From assembly GCA_002900995.3 (NCBI GenBank), contig CM035312.1, positions 1,736,001 through 1,800,000 of the forward strand: DNA of 64,000 bases. The letters are read 5' to 3'. Of the stretch, positions 1 through 12,264 are shown in pieces; the stretch's first letter is position 1, and each line of letters begins with the position of its first letter. The notes below the pieces were generated by a model. That model saw only the letters and a program-made list of their open reading frames with translations, was not told the DNA's origin and searched no databases. The stretch comes from Ganoderma boninense. Taxonomy: Eukaryota; Basidiomycota; Agaricomycetes; Polyporales; Polyporaceae. The translations under genes and the position numbers were made by a program.

Positions 1-2
1 CC

Positions 3-2365
3 TTCCAAGGTCAAGATGGGAAGTTGTTTTGCGATAGCCCCGATGGCGAGGCCAGGCTCACATTTGCGCTCTTCGTGGACTTTTTTGCTACAGAGGGTAT
101 GAAAGAGCGCGGTCCTCACACATCATTGGGAATAGTGGCGTTAGCCTGCCTGGACCTCCCCATCGAAATCCGTTATAAACCAGAATACATGTATCTAGTT
201 TGTCTTATCCCAGGGCCCAGCGAACCGACACTCACCCAGCTCAATCATTACATTGACCCCGTCGTTACCATTATGCTCGAATCGTGGCTCAAAGGCATAC
301 AGCTTTCTCAAACTGCACTACGAGGGGAACTTGGTCTCCTAGTTCGTTGTGCTATAGCCCTTGTAGTGTGCGACCTTCCTGCAGCGAGGAAAACAAGCCA
401 ACTTGTGGCTTCCACTTCGAAGATTTTCTGCTCTGTCTGTGACTGCTGGAACGTTCGTGACGAGGGAGGAAATCTCACCAGAGATTGGCGCAAGCTCCGT
501 GGCCATCATGACTGCGATCAATGGAATATCCGGGATGTTGACGGCATGCGGTCTGCGGCTGAACAGTGGCGTGATGCGGAGAACTCATCAGTGCAGAAGG
601 ATATTGTCGCTGAGCATGGCGTCCGGTGGTCACCTCTATGGCGCTTGCCCTACTGGAACCCATGTCGCCAACTTGTCGTTGATAGCATGCATTGTCTACT
701 CGAAGGCCTGGTGAAATTCCATTGCCTCCAAGCCCTCAGACTCACTGAGGCAGCAGCGAACACTACTCCCGCTCGCCCTCCCGCATTTTCTTGGCCATTC
801 GCTGTACCTTCCCTGACAGATGAAGTCACCGACGAGCATCCACAGTGGTCAGAAAATGACATGAAGGATGTTCAGAAAATACACGCTGCCCTTGCCGCTG
901 AAATGTGGGAAGAAGACGATGTAGCTGTAGACCCCGAAGTGCAATCTCCAGCGCAACTGGAACAATACTTGGGCAGGCGGGCTTACCGTCCGCTTGCCTT
1001 TGTTGCAGCAGATGTGGGGGTGCAGCCTACCCCTGGTGGTCGAGGAGGGAAAGTTCGCAAAGCAGACATAGCTCAAGCATTAGTCAAATGGGTAAGCATT
1101 CCTCAAGATCATCCACGGCGATACGAAACGTCACTAACCTTGTCTGTGGTAGCGTCTCAAGCAGCCAAAGAGGTCAAGCCAACCAGAACGTACATTCATT
1201 ACTTCAGATGCTTTCAAGGCGTTCCATGGTGTAATCCGCGACACAATCACTCCGTCCTGGGTTAGCTCAGTCCCGCGCAATTTTGGCGCAGCAGCGGCTG
1301 GTACTCCAAAAGCAGATGAATGGCGTACAGTCTTCACCATCTACCTTCCGCTCTGCTTGATCTCACTCTTCGGCGGCACTCCGTCATCTAACAACGCTCA
1401 TCTTTACCAAATCCTGGATCACACGATGCAGCTTGTTCAGGCAGTACTCCTCGCCTGCACCCATACGACCAATGCCGACCGAATGCGGCAGTATCGGGTG
1501 TACCTACAAGCTTACATCAGTCAACTGCCTGCCCTCTACCCCGGACTTGAGTGTGAATCTATCCATCATATGGCATTTCACATCTACGATTTCCTAGAAT
1601 TATTTGGCCCTGTCTACTCATGGTGGTCTTTCCCCTTTGAACGGTTGATAGGCCAGCTACAACGGCTGCCCACAAACCATAAGTTTGGTCAGTACGGTGC
1701 ATTGTGTCTACGAAGATAAGCATGCTGACTAGCTTCCAGGAGAGCTAGAAGGAACAATGCACAGAGCTTTCCTCCAAGCCGCTAACCTCAAACGTTGGCT
1801 TAGCAGAGCAGCAAATACCTCCAACGCCATTCAGCGGTGCAAGGCGCTCTTCGACAAAATCTATGGGTGAAGAAGCGACAATCGCCATCTCGCAGAATTG
1901 GCTCTCGCAGACGAAGACTGCGACAGGAAAGACGACGAGGAGGCAACACCGGTTAACCTCACGGCGCACATCTTTCCACCACACGTGGTTTTCCATGCGC
2001 GCTTTCATTCCAAAGGAGTGGTCTACGCCCGAGCAAGCACACATCTGGGGAATAGCTTAGTGCTTTTCTACCCTTGGGGCAATACCCAATCGCAACCTGT
2101 CCCGGGATCGATTCAGCACATATTCACAGTGGGCGGAAAGACTTCCTTTGCAGTTCACCGGTACCATAGACCGACCTCAGACAACCTCGATCCCGATCCC
2201 TTCGCACAGTGGCCAGAATTCCGCGCTCAGACCTGGTCAACGAGAGATGATCGCACCAGTACCGAGTCGTTGGAGGTGGTTCAGATAGCGTGGATACGTG
2301 GTCACTTTGCGCAATTGACTACCTCTAAAGACACTGTTGCTGTCCTAGACCTCAGCGAAATGTGA
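3..2365 (+). pseudogene. Tnp2-type (CACTA) transposase, partial and interrupted
   Basis: The window opens inside a transposase frame whose 5' part is missing. Three exons (3-1091, 1153-1696, 1740-2365) join across introns 1092-1152 and 1697-1739 into one continuous frame. The protein has the hallmarks of the basidiomycete Tnp2 family: a CDLPAARK block, a CSVCDCW cysteine motif, LWRLPYWNP, then DSMHCLLEGL, FPFERLIGQLQRLPTN and a C-terminal PVPGSI block. The family cuts and pastes CACTA-type DNA transposons. An in-frame TGA at 1868-1870 separates the FDKIYG block from the C-terminal 165 codons, which stay open in the same frame to the stop at 2365. No splice choice I tried removes the TGA and keeps the frame. 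The copy is therefore probably inactive, unless the truncated product works. Terminal inverted repeats were not found inside the window. Confidence 0.85.
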
Positions 2366-3198
2366 AGATTGGGTCGGAGCGTTATTATGCGTGTTAGAGT
2401 TGTAGCGGAATACGAGAGGAACGCGGTCGCTAGTTAGCATAAATCCACGATATGAAATGTTGTCCATGCTCACCGTGCCCAACAGTGTGCCAGAGGGTGA
2501 GCATAGAATTTATCCGACGATGGTCTCACCGCGGTCGACACCGCAGTAAGGAACGAAGGAGAGAGGCCGCGTGTGTCCGATGCGCTATAATACGGAGAGT
2601 GGGCGCCGAGCGCCAGCGGCGAGGAAAGGAGCGGAAGACGTACGAGTGTTATGGGCGAGCAAGAGAGAGACGAGGGGATGGTGCGAAGCGGTGAGCGGGC
2701 TGGTGAGCGGATTAGCGCCAAGGCCAGCGGCCCGACCAACGCCGCGGCCGTGGTCGAAGCCGACGACAATCCCACGCCACGAGGACGGACGCTACAAGCT
2801 ACAGCGATCATCCCTGCTCCGTTCGGCATGATCTTCCTATCTCCTCCTCCTCCTCTCATCTGCCTGTTCTGCTCTGGTGTTGACCATTGCGGAACGTCGA
2901 CAACGATAGCTCTCTCGCCTTTCGCCTCTGTCCCCTCTACTAGTCCTCCGCCTACACATCCACGCCTCTCACCTTGGTCGGCATGTCTCATTATCTGGAC
3001 CCTCTCATCTTCGCTGATTTCGTTTTTTCAGGCTGGCCACGCGTGGTGCTGTCGTAGGAATGCTGCGCGACGTTTTGAAGCTTTTGAACCCACGTACGTG
3101 CCCGACGATACCCTTCCTCTTCTGTTCGTGACCCGACTGACTTGCTTGCAGCACGCTCCTCTCTCTCGACCAGTGGTCGATTCAAGCCATCTCCCTCT
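2366..3198. other. Intergenic, no gene supported
   Basis: GC-rich spacer after the transposase. It holds long overlapping open frames on both strands (for example 2470-2991 minus and 2651-3286 plus). Their translations are low-complexity Ser/Pro/Arg with no recognisable motif, as expected from base composition. It could contain the rest of the transposon. I saw no CACTA-like terminus. Confidence 0.5.
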
Positions 3199-4222
3199 TT
3201 ACGAAAGCTCCGTGACCTGCCTCGCATCGCCGACCAGACCAGCCTCATTCCACAAGCATATGCAAAAACGGTGCTGTGGAAGATAGTCAGCCGCAAAAAC
3301 CAGCTCCAGAGCAGGACAAATGACGGGCCTCGCCTCGCGGTTGCGAAGGCTTTGCCACAGCTTCGCGTGGTCGGATGAAGGCCGTCGCTTAGGCGCCTTG
3401 GCACACCTCGCTACCTGCAGGGGCAGGCGGCTTGGATCTAGAACGCCCTCGAGATGACGCACCGGACTGCACTCTGGGAGGTTGAGAGGGTGGTCGACCA
3501 CGATGGGCAAGTAGAGGAGAGGACGGGGGCGAGTATCGTCGACCTGTGCTGCTGCGAGCCCGTCTTCAGAAGGTTCATCGTCAGAGGGTTTGGGAGGTCT
3601 GTACTCGCGGCGTCGAGGCATAGGTTTTCGATTTGGTGATGCGGAACTTTCATGTTCGTCTTGTCTCAGATCGGCGTCTGCCTCCTGTTCATCCGCTTCG
3701 TGAGGAGGCTGGATGCAAGGGTCTCCATCTTTGTGCGATCCAACCAATGGGCCCTCCTCATCTTCCTCCTTATTGAGGTCTCCATACAGGTCTCTTTGTA
3801 TCCTCCGCCTCTTCGAACTCTCCGAAAGCCTCGGCGTCTTCCGGGTGCTTCTCATCTGCAGGTGGCCAAGTCTTGTAGTATTCCGACTTCACTCGGACAA
3901 TAATGTCGACGATGTCATCTTCGTCCAAAGGCTTGGAATAGCGTCCGGCTAGCTGGTCTTAGAATTGAAAAAGGCCGCTACTCGATTCCAACCGCAAGTC
4001 AGCTGCGCTGGACGAGGAAGAAGATGGCTGTGCCGAGGATGAACTCGAAGGAGTAGAGGCCGGTCTAGCGAAGGTCGCTGTACGTCGCCTTGACGTGGTC
4101 GAGGAGCGAGAAGTGCCCGGGAAAGTGAGCGGGCGTACTTGTACTCGCCCTTCTTGAGGCACGTCTCGATATGTCGCGCTGGAGCGGTCGGTACGGCAGG
4201 CATCCCTGGACCCGAGATGCAC
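3199..4222 (-). pseudogene. Doubtful decayed protein-coding stretch
   Basis: Fragments that look coding occur on the minus strand but lie in different frames. One frame around 4130-4000 reads HFPGHFSLLDHVKATYSDL, meets a TAG at 4065-4067, then continues as TGLYSFEFILGTAIFFLV before a stop at 3999-4001. A second frame reads RYSKPLDEDDIVDIIV and an acidic stretch, ending at a TAA at 3770-3772. A third (3199-3855) is acidic and Pro-rich. Possible readings are a gene with unrecognised introns, a relic broken by stops and frameshifts, or chance. I do not recognise a family and assign no function. Confidence 0.22.
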
Positions 4223-4462
4223 GATTCAGAGCGGCGTGGAGCATGACGGAGGCTAATGGATGGAGACAGCGGAGGGGGCCCTTTCTCCCAGAGCGAGCGC
4301 AGTTGTCGTCCGTGGTGTCGAGCGGGCGTCCGACGCGCAACACCACCGAGGGCAGTCGACTCGCCGGGAACGTCTTTCCTCCCCTTCTCACCTCTGTCAC
4401 ACCGTACTGGCTGATCCCTGCAGCCTCTTTTCACCCTCACCGCGTACGTACCAAGACCTCGA

Positions 4463-5331
4463 ATGGCGCGACGTCGCCTCCACGCGCGGTGCAAAGCCCT
4501 CAACAGCGCTGGAGCGCGATGCAATGGGCTCGTCTTTTGCGGAGATTCTCTGCCTTTCCCTCGCGGCGGAGCACTGCCGTTCTTCTGCCCTCGCCACCTT
4601 CAAGCAGAACTGGCGCTGCGACAGTTCCAGTCAAGCAAGCAGGCGGGATGCACTGTGAGGGCTATCGGTCAGTTTTTGCTTCAACTTAGCCGTTACATCT
4701 ACTGACCTGTCCAGATTTCATCCCCCGGAGCTTGGAGATTCGCACACAGGTGCTGATAAGAATGGCCATGCAATCCCCCCCGGCTGAGTCTGACGGGGCC
4801 GGGTATATCTACGCGCTTCAGCTCTACGGTACGTCGGATTTGGTCCCACTGACGTCGCACGACTGACCCTTTCCAGACCCTGCAAATCCGGACCTAGTAC
4901 GCATAAAGGTCGGTCGGAGCGTAGACGTTCTTCGCCGCTTTGCCGAACATCGCCGGCGGTGCCCCTCATTCAAGCCTCGTTTACTGGGTACCTATCCTCC
5001 TGCAAGTCAGGGAGTCCACGCTGGCGGTGTTCTCTATGCACACGTCCTCGAAAAGCTGGTCCATATGGAACTGACGGACGTGGCCGCGCAGTCCAATCCT
5101 GCGCATAGGAACACTCCTCGCCACAAGTGTCCAGACTGTCGGTGTAGGTCTACGCGTTCTCTTGACACTGTTGACTGACACTGCTCTCCTCCAGGTGGCT
5201 CGACACACGTGGAAATTTTTACCTTCAAATGTGCTCGCGCTGCTGGCGATCCAGGCGACTGGTGCTGGCGGAACATCCTTTGGGTCGTGTTCGAAAGGCT
5301 GGGACGGTTCGTCGCCAAGCATGTGGCGTAG
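4463..5331 (+). CDS. T5orf172/GIY-YIG-like (DUF1766) domain protein
   Basis: Four exons (4463-4667, 4715-4828, 4877-5143, 5195-5331) give 240 residues. The N-terminus carries a small Cys-rich element (CKALNSAGARCNG followed by CPRHL). The centre has GYIYALQLY and then IKVGRSVDVLRRFAEH, the GIY-YIG-like core with its conserved KVGR and Arg/His positions. The C-terminal part has CPDCRCGSTHVEIF, the conserved Cys/His/Glu block of fungal T5orf172 proteins such as the Mug113 group. Family members resemble GIY-YIG nucleases, but their activity and biological role are mostly unknown. The first intron (4668-4714, 47 bp) uses a GTCAGT donor. It was chosen because it restores the IDFIPRSLE segment that normally precedes the domain. 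No signal peptide is visible. The family call is firm. The function is not. Confidence 0.82.
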
Positions 5332-6184
5332 GCGCATTGTCTAGTATGTGGACGGTCGCGTCGCATATGAGGAAGATGATCGGAACGTGAGCGGTCCGCT
5401 CAGTGGACCGCTGAGCTCTACCCGACGACCAATGATCAGGCCGACGAAGAAACATCTCAAATTTCCTCCTGACGAAAGGAGAAGCCAGCATAATAAATGT
5501 TGTCCAAGTTTCCAGTCGAAATGATGTGTCTGATGTCCTCCCGTGGAACAGAGAGGACAGCGTTTCGCATGTTAATCGTAGTTTTGTCTCGAACAAAATC
5601 TCAACTTGAGACTCTGCCTGTATTTGAACAACTGTCCTTTCTGTTATGTAGAATAAGATCACATATGTTGAATGACATTTGTGCACGCTGAACGCTCAGG
5701 ACAACATAGGAGGTGTTCATTGAACTTTTATTCCATGTAACATTAGAAAAACAATCCTACTTAACAGATCTTACTAAATTTGTCATGTTAACTCCACTTT
5801 TAACAGCGCTTTTAACTGGGGTAAAATGAGAGAACCCCCGAAGTGAATGCTTGACTTCAAGTTCTGGATCAGGCTGGCTTATAGTAGCTAAGTGGACGAG
5901 CTCGAAAATACACCACTCTTTGGTCGCTCTTGCATGTTTTGATGGAACATCATGGGATGTATCGTATATCGGGGGATTTACGTGTACCTCGCCCTTGTCC
6001 CTAAGGTCACCATCACGGTTCTAGTAGAAGTTCTAGCCCAAGTCTGACTGCGTCCGTTTGTGCAGGGCGAATAGCGCCCGGTGCAGCAAGCGAAGAGCAC
6101 GCGTCGTCAGCTTCGCCTTCGAGTCGTGTCCCCCACCGCCGACCACGACGAGCCCACGCTGCAGAGCTCGTCGTTGTCATCGTC
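5332..6184. other. AT-richer intergenic spacer
   Basis: No gene supported. Base composition turns AT-rich from about 5480 to 5830, as usual between fungal genes. It probably holds the 3' UTR of the upstream gene and the promoter of the F-box gene. Confidence 0.5.
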
Positions 6185-9100
6185 ATGCCTCCCCCTCGCA
6201 GCTCGGCCCCCTCTGAGACCCCCACTCGGTACACACGCGCGTCGACGCGCTCGACGGCGGCCGGTTCGTCGTCCACAGGCATTGGCAAGCCGCGTTCCTT
6301 CTCAACTGCATCGCTGGCCAGCAACGTCAGTGGGGTCACCACCATCGTCCCCGACCGTCGGAGCATCAATGGCTCTCCCAAGGACCCAAGCTCGGCTGCT
6401 CGGTCGCCCAATGCGACCCCGGTCCCGCCCTCCCAGCTACCCCAGACCTTGGCGAGACGGTTGAGTTCGGCTACGAAGGCACCGCGTAGAGTCTCGATGC
6501 CCATCCCTCCCACGTCGTTCCTTGATCCTAGTCTATCCACCTCCACTATGTCCTCGTCGTTGAGCAAGTCCACCACGACGCCGTCACGTCTGAACAGCAT
6601 ACCCATGCCCCGCAAGGGTCCCGCCGCTCCTTCTGTCGCGGCCTCCCGTCGCAGCAGTGTGCGTTCGGCGGCCATCTCGCTGTACACGTCGGAGTCGGAC
6701 ACACGGGTCAACTCTAAGATGGTCCCTGCTACCCCGCGGACGCGTGCTATGTCTACGCCGTTTGCGCAGGCCAATGCGAAGGCCAATGCGAAGTCGCCCA
6801 CCAAGTCCCCGGTGCGCTCCCCTGGCACTGCCGTTGTCAAACCTCTTCCGGTCCCACCAGAGCAACCGAAGGCGACCCTGGTCACGCCCAATAGTTCGCC
6901 TTCGAAGCCCCAGAGGACCCCGTCGAAGCCGTCCCCTAAAGTCACTCCTAACAAACCCGTCACCCCCGCGAAGGCAAGCACTCCAGGCCGGACTGTGAAG
7001 ACCAGCCCCAGTCCGCACGTCCGGAAGGCCTCGGGCAGTATGGAATCGCCGTCCATTATGCTCACGTCGGAGGATGAGCCGTTTTGGGAGGCGGACGGGG
7101 ACGACATGACGCTGGAGATGATCACAGACGTGAATGACGGAGAGGTGGATGAGGATGTGCGTTTTTTACGTCCTCGTTTACCCTCATTTCTCCTGATTGA
7201 AGTGCTCGTAATCTACTAGATGCAAGGCGCGTTGGACGGCGTCCACAACCTGCACATGCGCAAACTCCTTCACTACAAGCGGCTGTTGGAGCGCGCCCAG
7301 GCATCTTCGGCTGCCCAACTTCATGCTCTGCAAGCCGAGGTACGCATGTTGCGAGAGCGCGAGCGACAGCAAGACGTGGGTGGCACCATGCTTGATCCCG
7401 ACGACGACAGCTACTGCGTTTGTGGTGGCAAGAAGAAGAAGGGGTATTGGAGTGGGTATCGGGGAAGTGAGGATGATGGTTATGGCGGTGAAGTCGACCT
7501 TGCGACGGTTCTGAGGGGAGATGGGGGTGGGGGATTCAATGAGATCGAGGTGCGAAGGGTTGTGCGGGGTCTGAGTAGGGACGATCGTATGCGACTGTGA
7601 GTTTCCCCTCGTTTCATGATTTTTATTTCCTGACGGCAGTGCAGCATTGCGATCATCCTGGACTCTTGCATGCCTGGAGACATCCGTCTGCAGATCCTGC
7701 TGCTGGAGAAGTATGCCAAGTCGACATTCGATATTATTGGCAACCTCGCGCCCGACCTTGCGCTCAAGGTGTTCAAGTTCCTCTCTGTCAAAGAACTGCT
7801 CGCCGTCGAACCTGTGTGCAAGAAGTGGCAGGAGGTTGTGCATCTGCCTGCACTTTGGCGGTACCACTGCCTGCGCATTACTGCCATGGACCCCATGCCG
7901 CTCAAGCCGCCAGCGAAGCCGGAAGGATGGTACGTCTGTATGCGTCCTTCTTCGTAAGCGTAATCATTAAAGCAACGTTCAGGGAGCCCTTGTACCGTTC
8001 GCTTCACCACCGCGAGTCTAATTTCCGCAATGGTCTCGCGCAGAGCGTCCGGTTCCTGAACGGTCACACCAACTACTGCACGACCTTGCTCTTGCGTGGC
8101 AAGCGTCTTATCAGTGGCTCCTACGATGAGACTATCCGGTTCTGGGACGTCGACACGGGCGAGATGAAGAAGTGCCTGCAGGTCAAGAAGCCCGTCAGCT
8201 GTGTCGACTTCCTAGCGGACGAAGGTCAGCGGGTTTTCTTTAGGCTTCGACGGCTCAGATTCTGACTAATATGTTCGTTTGCAGAGGTCTTCGTGGTCGG
8301 GTTCCACGATGTTGGGTACGTAAAATTGACTGCGCCTTGCGTACACGCTGCTCATCAAAGCGTTCCAGACGCGTCCATCTCTTCTCCTCGCTCACCTTCA
8401 CCCCCCTGCAGCAGCTTGCCGGCCATCTCAATGGAATTCGTGCGGTCGCGCTTTCTTCGAAGAACCTCGTCTCCGCTGGGGCTGATAAAGCCTTGGTCTG
8501 TTGGGACTGGCGAGCGGGTACGAAGATCGTACGGTTTGGGCAGCAAACGACCGTCAATATCGGTGTGCAGATCATTGGTTCTGCGGGTGCGCGCGGAGAG
8601 GATGAAGGCGAGCGCGTCGTAAGCGTGACCATCGACGGAATAGTCCGTGTGTTCTCAATCAGTAAGTCCTGTCTTTGGATGAAGGGAGTACAGATCTCAC
8701 GATGGACTGTAGAGCGGAGAGAGATGGTCTCACAATTCAAACTGAGCGAGCTGGGTGGCGGGGACCCTGTTCTCAGCGCGAAGTTGATGCAAGTCGGTCG
8801 TGCACCGGACAATATGCTTCAGTTCGTCATGTTCACACTCTTTAAGCCCATAGCAAGGTCCTAACCGGAATATTCAGATGGTTCGCTGCGAAGGGTACTC
8901 AAATGACGGTACGCGTTGAAAGCATTGTTTGTCGAACCCGAACACTACCTGACGAGCGCGGCAGTGCGCCACGAAATCCGTCATCCTCCACCTTCAATGG
9001 ACTGAGGAAGAAGAAACTCCGAACACGGCTGGGTTGCTCATGTCGCCGGACTCGAGCCGGCCCCTTACACCAAGCGCGCTGAGCCCACCCGCTTTGCGTA

Positions 9101-9937
9101 CCATCTCTTCGCTCTCGCGTTCCACATCCTCGCTCGCCACGCCGCAGCGCCGTGGTTCTCTCATCTCAGCCAGGAGTCCTCTAGGTGTAAGCACGAGTGC
9201 AAAGGGCCGCCTCTCGCTCAACATCTCCACCGGACCCATGACGCCCATATCAATGACCGGATCCCCTCGCACGGGTACCCCTGTACAGTCTCCGTTCTCC
9301 GTTCGGTTCGGGCGGGCAGCCGTCCTGACGGCCCCTCCAAAGCTCGTGGCGGTCGTCGACACGCCCGATGTCGCGGTCGGGGCAGTCGACCCACGCAAGC
9401 GTCGCGTCGTCACGGCGACGCGATTCAGCACCCGCGCAGGCGCAACGCGCACGTTGTACATGTCTCAGCACCGCGACAAGGAGGAGGCGGCCAAGGAGGA
9501 TGCGGAGGACAGCGAGGGGAGCGACGGGCCGAAGTCGGACGGCCCGCGCACCCCATCGCCTGGCGTGGACTTCGACACGGACATCCTGCCTGTGACCGGG
9601 GCCTGGGGTGCGCTCGCTCATTCTGACAGTGCGTCGGCACTTGCGGTCAAGGGCCTTCGCGGGCATCTGCCAAAGAAGTTCGAGGGCCTGGCGATGCCGG
9701 AGAAGAACCCGATGTCGATGCAGCTGAGCCACGAGGAGGTCGTTGTTGGATGTGCGGACGGCACGATCTAGTATGTCGCTCGTTCTCCTACTTCGTCGAG
9801 AGCGTTCCCTAACCCCTGTTTGCAGTGTAATGAGCTTCGTTGGATATGATTATCAGAAGCAGAAGGAGCGGCAGCCGAGCGGCGAGTGGACGTCGATCAT
9901 GGAAGAGGAGTTCCCGCCCGACGAAGACGACTTCTGA
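6185..9937 (+). CDS. F-box/WD40 repeat protein (SCF substrate receptor)
   Basis: Ten exons (6185-7156, 7220-7596, 7645-7929, 7983-8224, 8285-8315, 8369-8661, 8713-8821, 8878-8908, 8965-9770, 9826-9937) give 1085 residues. Residues 1-320 are Ser/Pro/Thr-rich and disordered. A short coiled segment and a Gly-rich stretch follow. The F-box lies near 480-530 ([28 protein letters not shown]). WD40 repeats begin near 565, with [28 protein letters not shown] and [23 protein letters not shown] low-complexity insert of about 200 residues (exon 9) splits the propeller before a last blade near [14 protein letters not shown]. By family knowledge, such proteins bind Skp1 through the F-box and recruit phosphorylated substrates to an SCF ubiquitin ligase through the propeller, like Cdc4, Met30 and Pop1. 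The exact orthologue cannot be named here. Two 31-bp exons are notable. Confidence 0.87.
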
Positions 9938-10989
9938 CGAAAATATTCGTTCTTGGCCATGGACACACTATCCATGCGGTTGTATTTTTCCCCTGACCCC
10001 GGACGGTCTACTCCAAATTATCTATCTCGACGGCAATATGCCCTTGCTTTCGGCCCCAGGCTTGATCGCGCTTCGCTTTGCGGAATCGGTACCCATCCAA
10101 ACATCGAAACAACCCACATCGTCCCCCCTATTATCGTATTTCAGTATCTTGGCGTCTCTCCCAATCGTATGCACCCTCGTTTTGATTCTTTTTTGTCGCG
10201 CTACCCTAGAGTCCCCTAGTCTTCTTCTGACGTTCTTCAGTCCATCCTAGATGTTACGAAACGGAAGCTACGTAGTCGGTACCAGTCGAGTGTTAGTCTC
10301 CTTCACGAATGCATGGTGTTGGTGATGTGTACGTTGATGGGTGACCATCTCTGGATCGTCCTCGGCGACTGCCGTTGAATACGCTCCAGATAACATCGGA
10401 GGGTTGCAGCAAGCATTTTGTCAGGAGTATTTTGTCGGAGCAAGCAGCAAATATCCAAGCAAACGACGGCATTAGCTTTGTGCTTCTACGCCACTCATGT
10501 GTAAGTGCCACAGTCCGTCGTGCCCCTTGACTGATCTAGAGTTCCATGGTGGTGAGTCACATTTATTTTCTGAGTCAGCTTTCAACTCATTGGGCAAATG
10601 ACAGAAGCACCGTTCTCCGTGCACTTCTGTACACTGTTCGAAACGCCACAGGCCCAGCTCGAATACCAGCGTTGTACCAGCGATCTGAATGTGGATCATC
10701 TTGTCGGGGAGTACCTATGTGGTTGGTAAGCCTCAGAACCTTGTACCCGAACCTGGGCATGGGATATTAATGCCCCGTTAACACTGCGCCAGCTGAGTAA
10801 GGCTCCGACGGTGAATGTCTCGCGTTCAAGCCACGTTAACGCCGGCGGCGTCCCACATCCAGGATATGTTTGGCGTCCGCCCTGCACCCACGGCTGTTGC
10901 TGACTCAAATACAGGAGTGCTTGGTGGCTATAGGTCATCGTCAAGAGCCTTGTTCTCTGCCGCTGTCCTGAGCATACTAATCATCCGCC
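9938..10989. other. Intergenic spacer, no gene supported
   Basis: About 1 kb between the F-box gene and the first aldo-keto reductase. Short frames on both strands have no family signature. It presumably contains the F-box 3' UTR and the reductase promoter. No clear TATA box was seen. Confidence 0.5.
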
Positions 10990-12264
10990 ATGTCTTGGAA
11001 TCGCATTCAGCTGAACGATGGTGAGTGATTCTTATGAGTATTGAAGCATCAGACTGCTCAAGGTGTCCCCAGGATCTAGCATACCCAGTGTCGCATATGG
11101 GACGGGCAGACTAGGCACCGTGGACAGCGTAGTTGGATGGGTCAAGCAAGCTATCTCAGCGGGATTCATCCACATCGGTAAGATCATTTTATCGCGACCC
11201 GTCTAGGAGGCGAGAGACTAGAAAGTTTATTGGTTCTCGGTAGACACTGCGCAAGGTTACAAGAACGAAGAGGAGACCGGCAAAGGCATTCGTGAGAGTG
11301 GACTAGCGCGGGAAGACATCTACATCACTACCAAGTTTTCGGGACGAGACGAGCTTAGCATCCCGGAAGCATTCGAGCAGAGCATAAAGAAAGTGAGTGC
11401 CGCACGCCCTAGGACTGCTTCTTGCCTGTTCGTAAGTACCGACATTCAGCCATGGTTCAGCTAGGCGTTGGTTACGTCGACTTGTACCTCATACATCACC
11501 CTCGACACGCTACACCTGACATTCCGAGCGCGTGGACGCAGATGGAGAAACTCAAAGAAGGCGGTTTGACCAAGTGAGTCTTTCTGGACGGACCGGTTTG
11601 CTGTGGAATTAACATGGTTTCTACTAGGAATATTGGCGTCAGCAACTTCAACGTGGATGAGCTGCAGGCTATCTTGGACGTCGCGAAGATCAAGCCGGCT
11701 GCAAACCAGGTGGGTTCCCGAATTCATGGGGCGACTCGGATGGAGGCTTATGCAGGCCGTGTTTTTGAAATTCGGTACAAGATCCAAGTCCAGCCATACA
11801 ATTATGCCGCTCAGCTCCCAGTCATCGAGTTTGGAAACAAGCATGGAATAGTCACCGAGGGTTACAGCCCACTGGTTTCAATCAGAGCCTATCCTGGTGG
11901 CCCTGTCGACCAGCCGGTCAAAGAGGTTGCGGCGCGCTCGGGCTGTACGGCTGAGCAGGTGTTGATGGCGTGGGCCAAGTCCAAGGGCATCGTTGTGATC
12001 ACGTCCAGCAGAGATAAGGAACGGGTCGACGCGTTCTTGGCTGCTGGAGATGTAGGTGAGTAGTATTCTCGGACTGTGGAATCCACGCGGTGTGGGATAT
12101 TGACCACGGCCATCGTGACTGCAGTGCTCACCGCGGAAGACAACGCTGCCATTGACAACGCAGGGAAGAGGGGTGAACAATGGTGGCGAGCATGCGTCAA
12201 GGCTCAGAAGGTGTTGCCCTACATCGGGTCCGAGTACGATGACGATGGCGGCCCCTCTGCCTGA
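10990..12264 (+). CDS. Aldo-keto reductase, tandem copy 1
   Basis: Seven exons (10990-11020, 11073-11177, 11244-11392, 11461-11573, 11628-11709, 11782-12055, 12125-12264) give 297 residues, a normal AKR length. The catalytic tetrad is visible: Asp46 and Tyr51 in HIDTAQGY, Lys76 in ITTKF and His107 in LIHHP. NIGVSNFN and the C-terminal VITSSRDKERVDAF nucleotide-binding region are also present. AKRs are cytosolic (beta/alpha)8-barrel NADPH-dependent enzymes that reduce aldehydes and ketones. The substrate cannot be read from sequence. The first six exons match copy 2 (12639-13948) exactly in length, so this is a tandem duplicate. The intron before exon 6 (11710-11781) ends at an AAG acceptor chosen to keep the ANQIQVQPY segment. 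The C-terminus is soluble and ends in an acidic tail, unlike copy 2. Confidence 0.9.

Noticed and set aside
6013..7125. 370-codon minus-strand frame antisense to the F-box gene N-terminus
   Set aside because: It mirrors a GC-rich, stop-poor coding exon. The product is a Gly/Leu/Arg-rich shadow without motifs.
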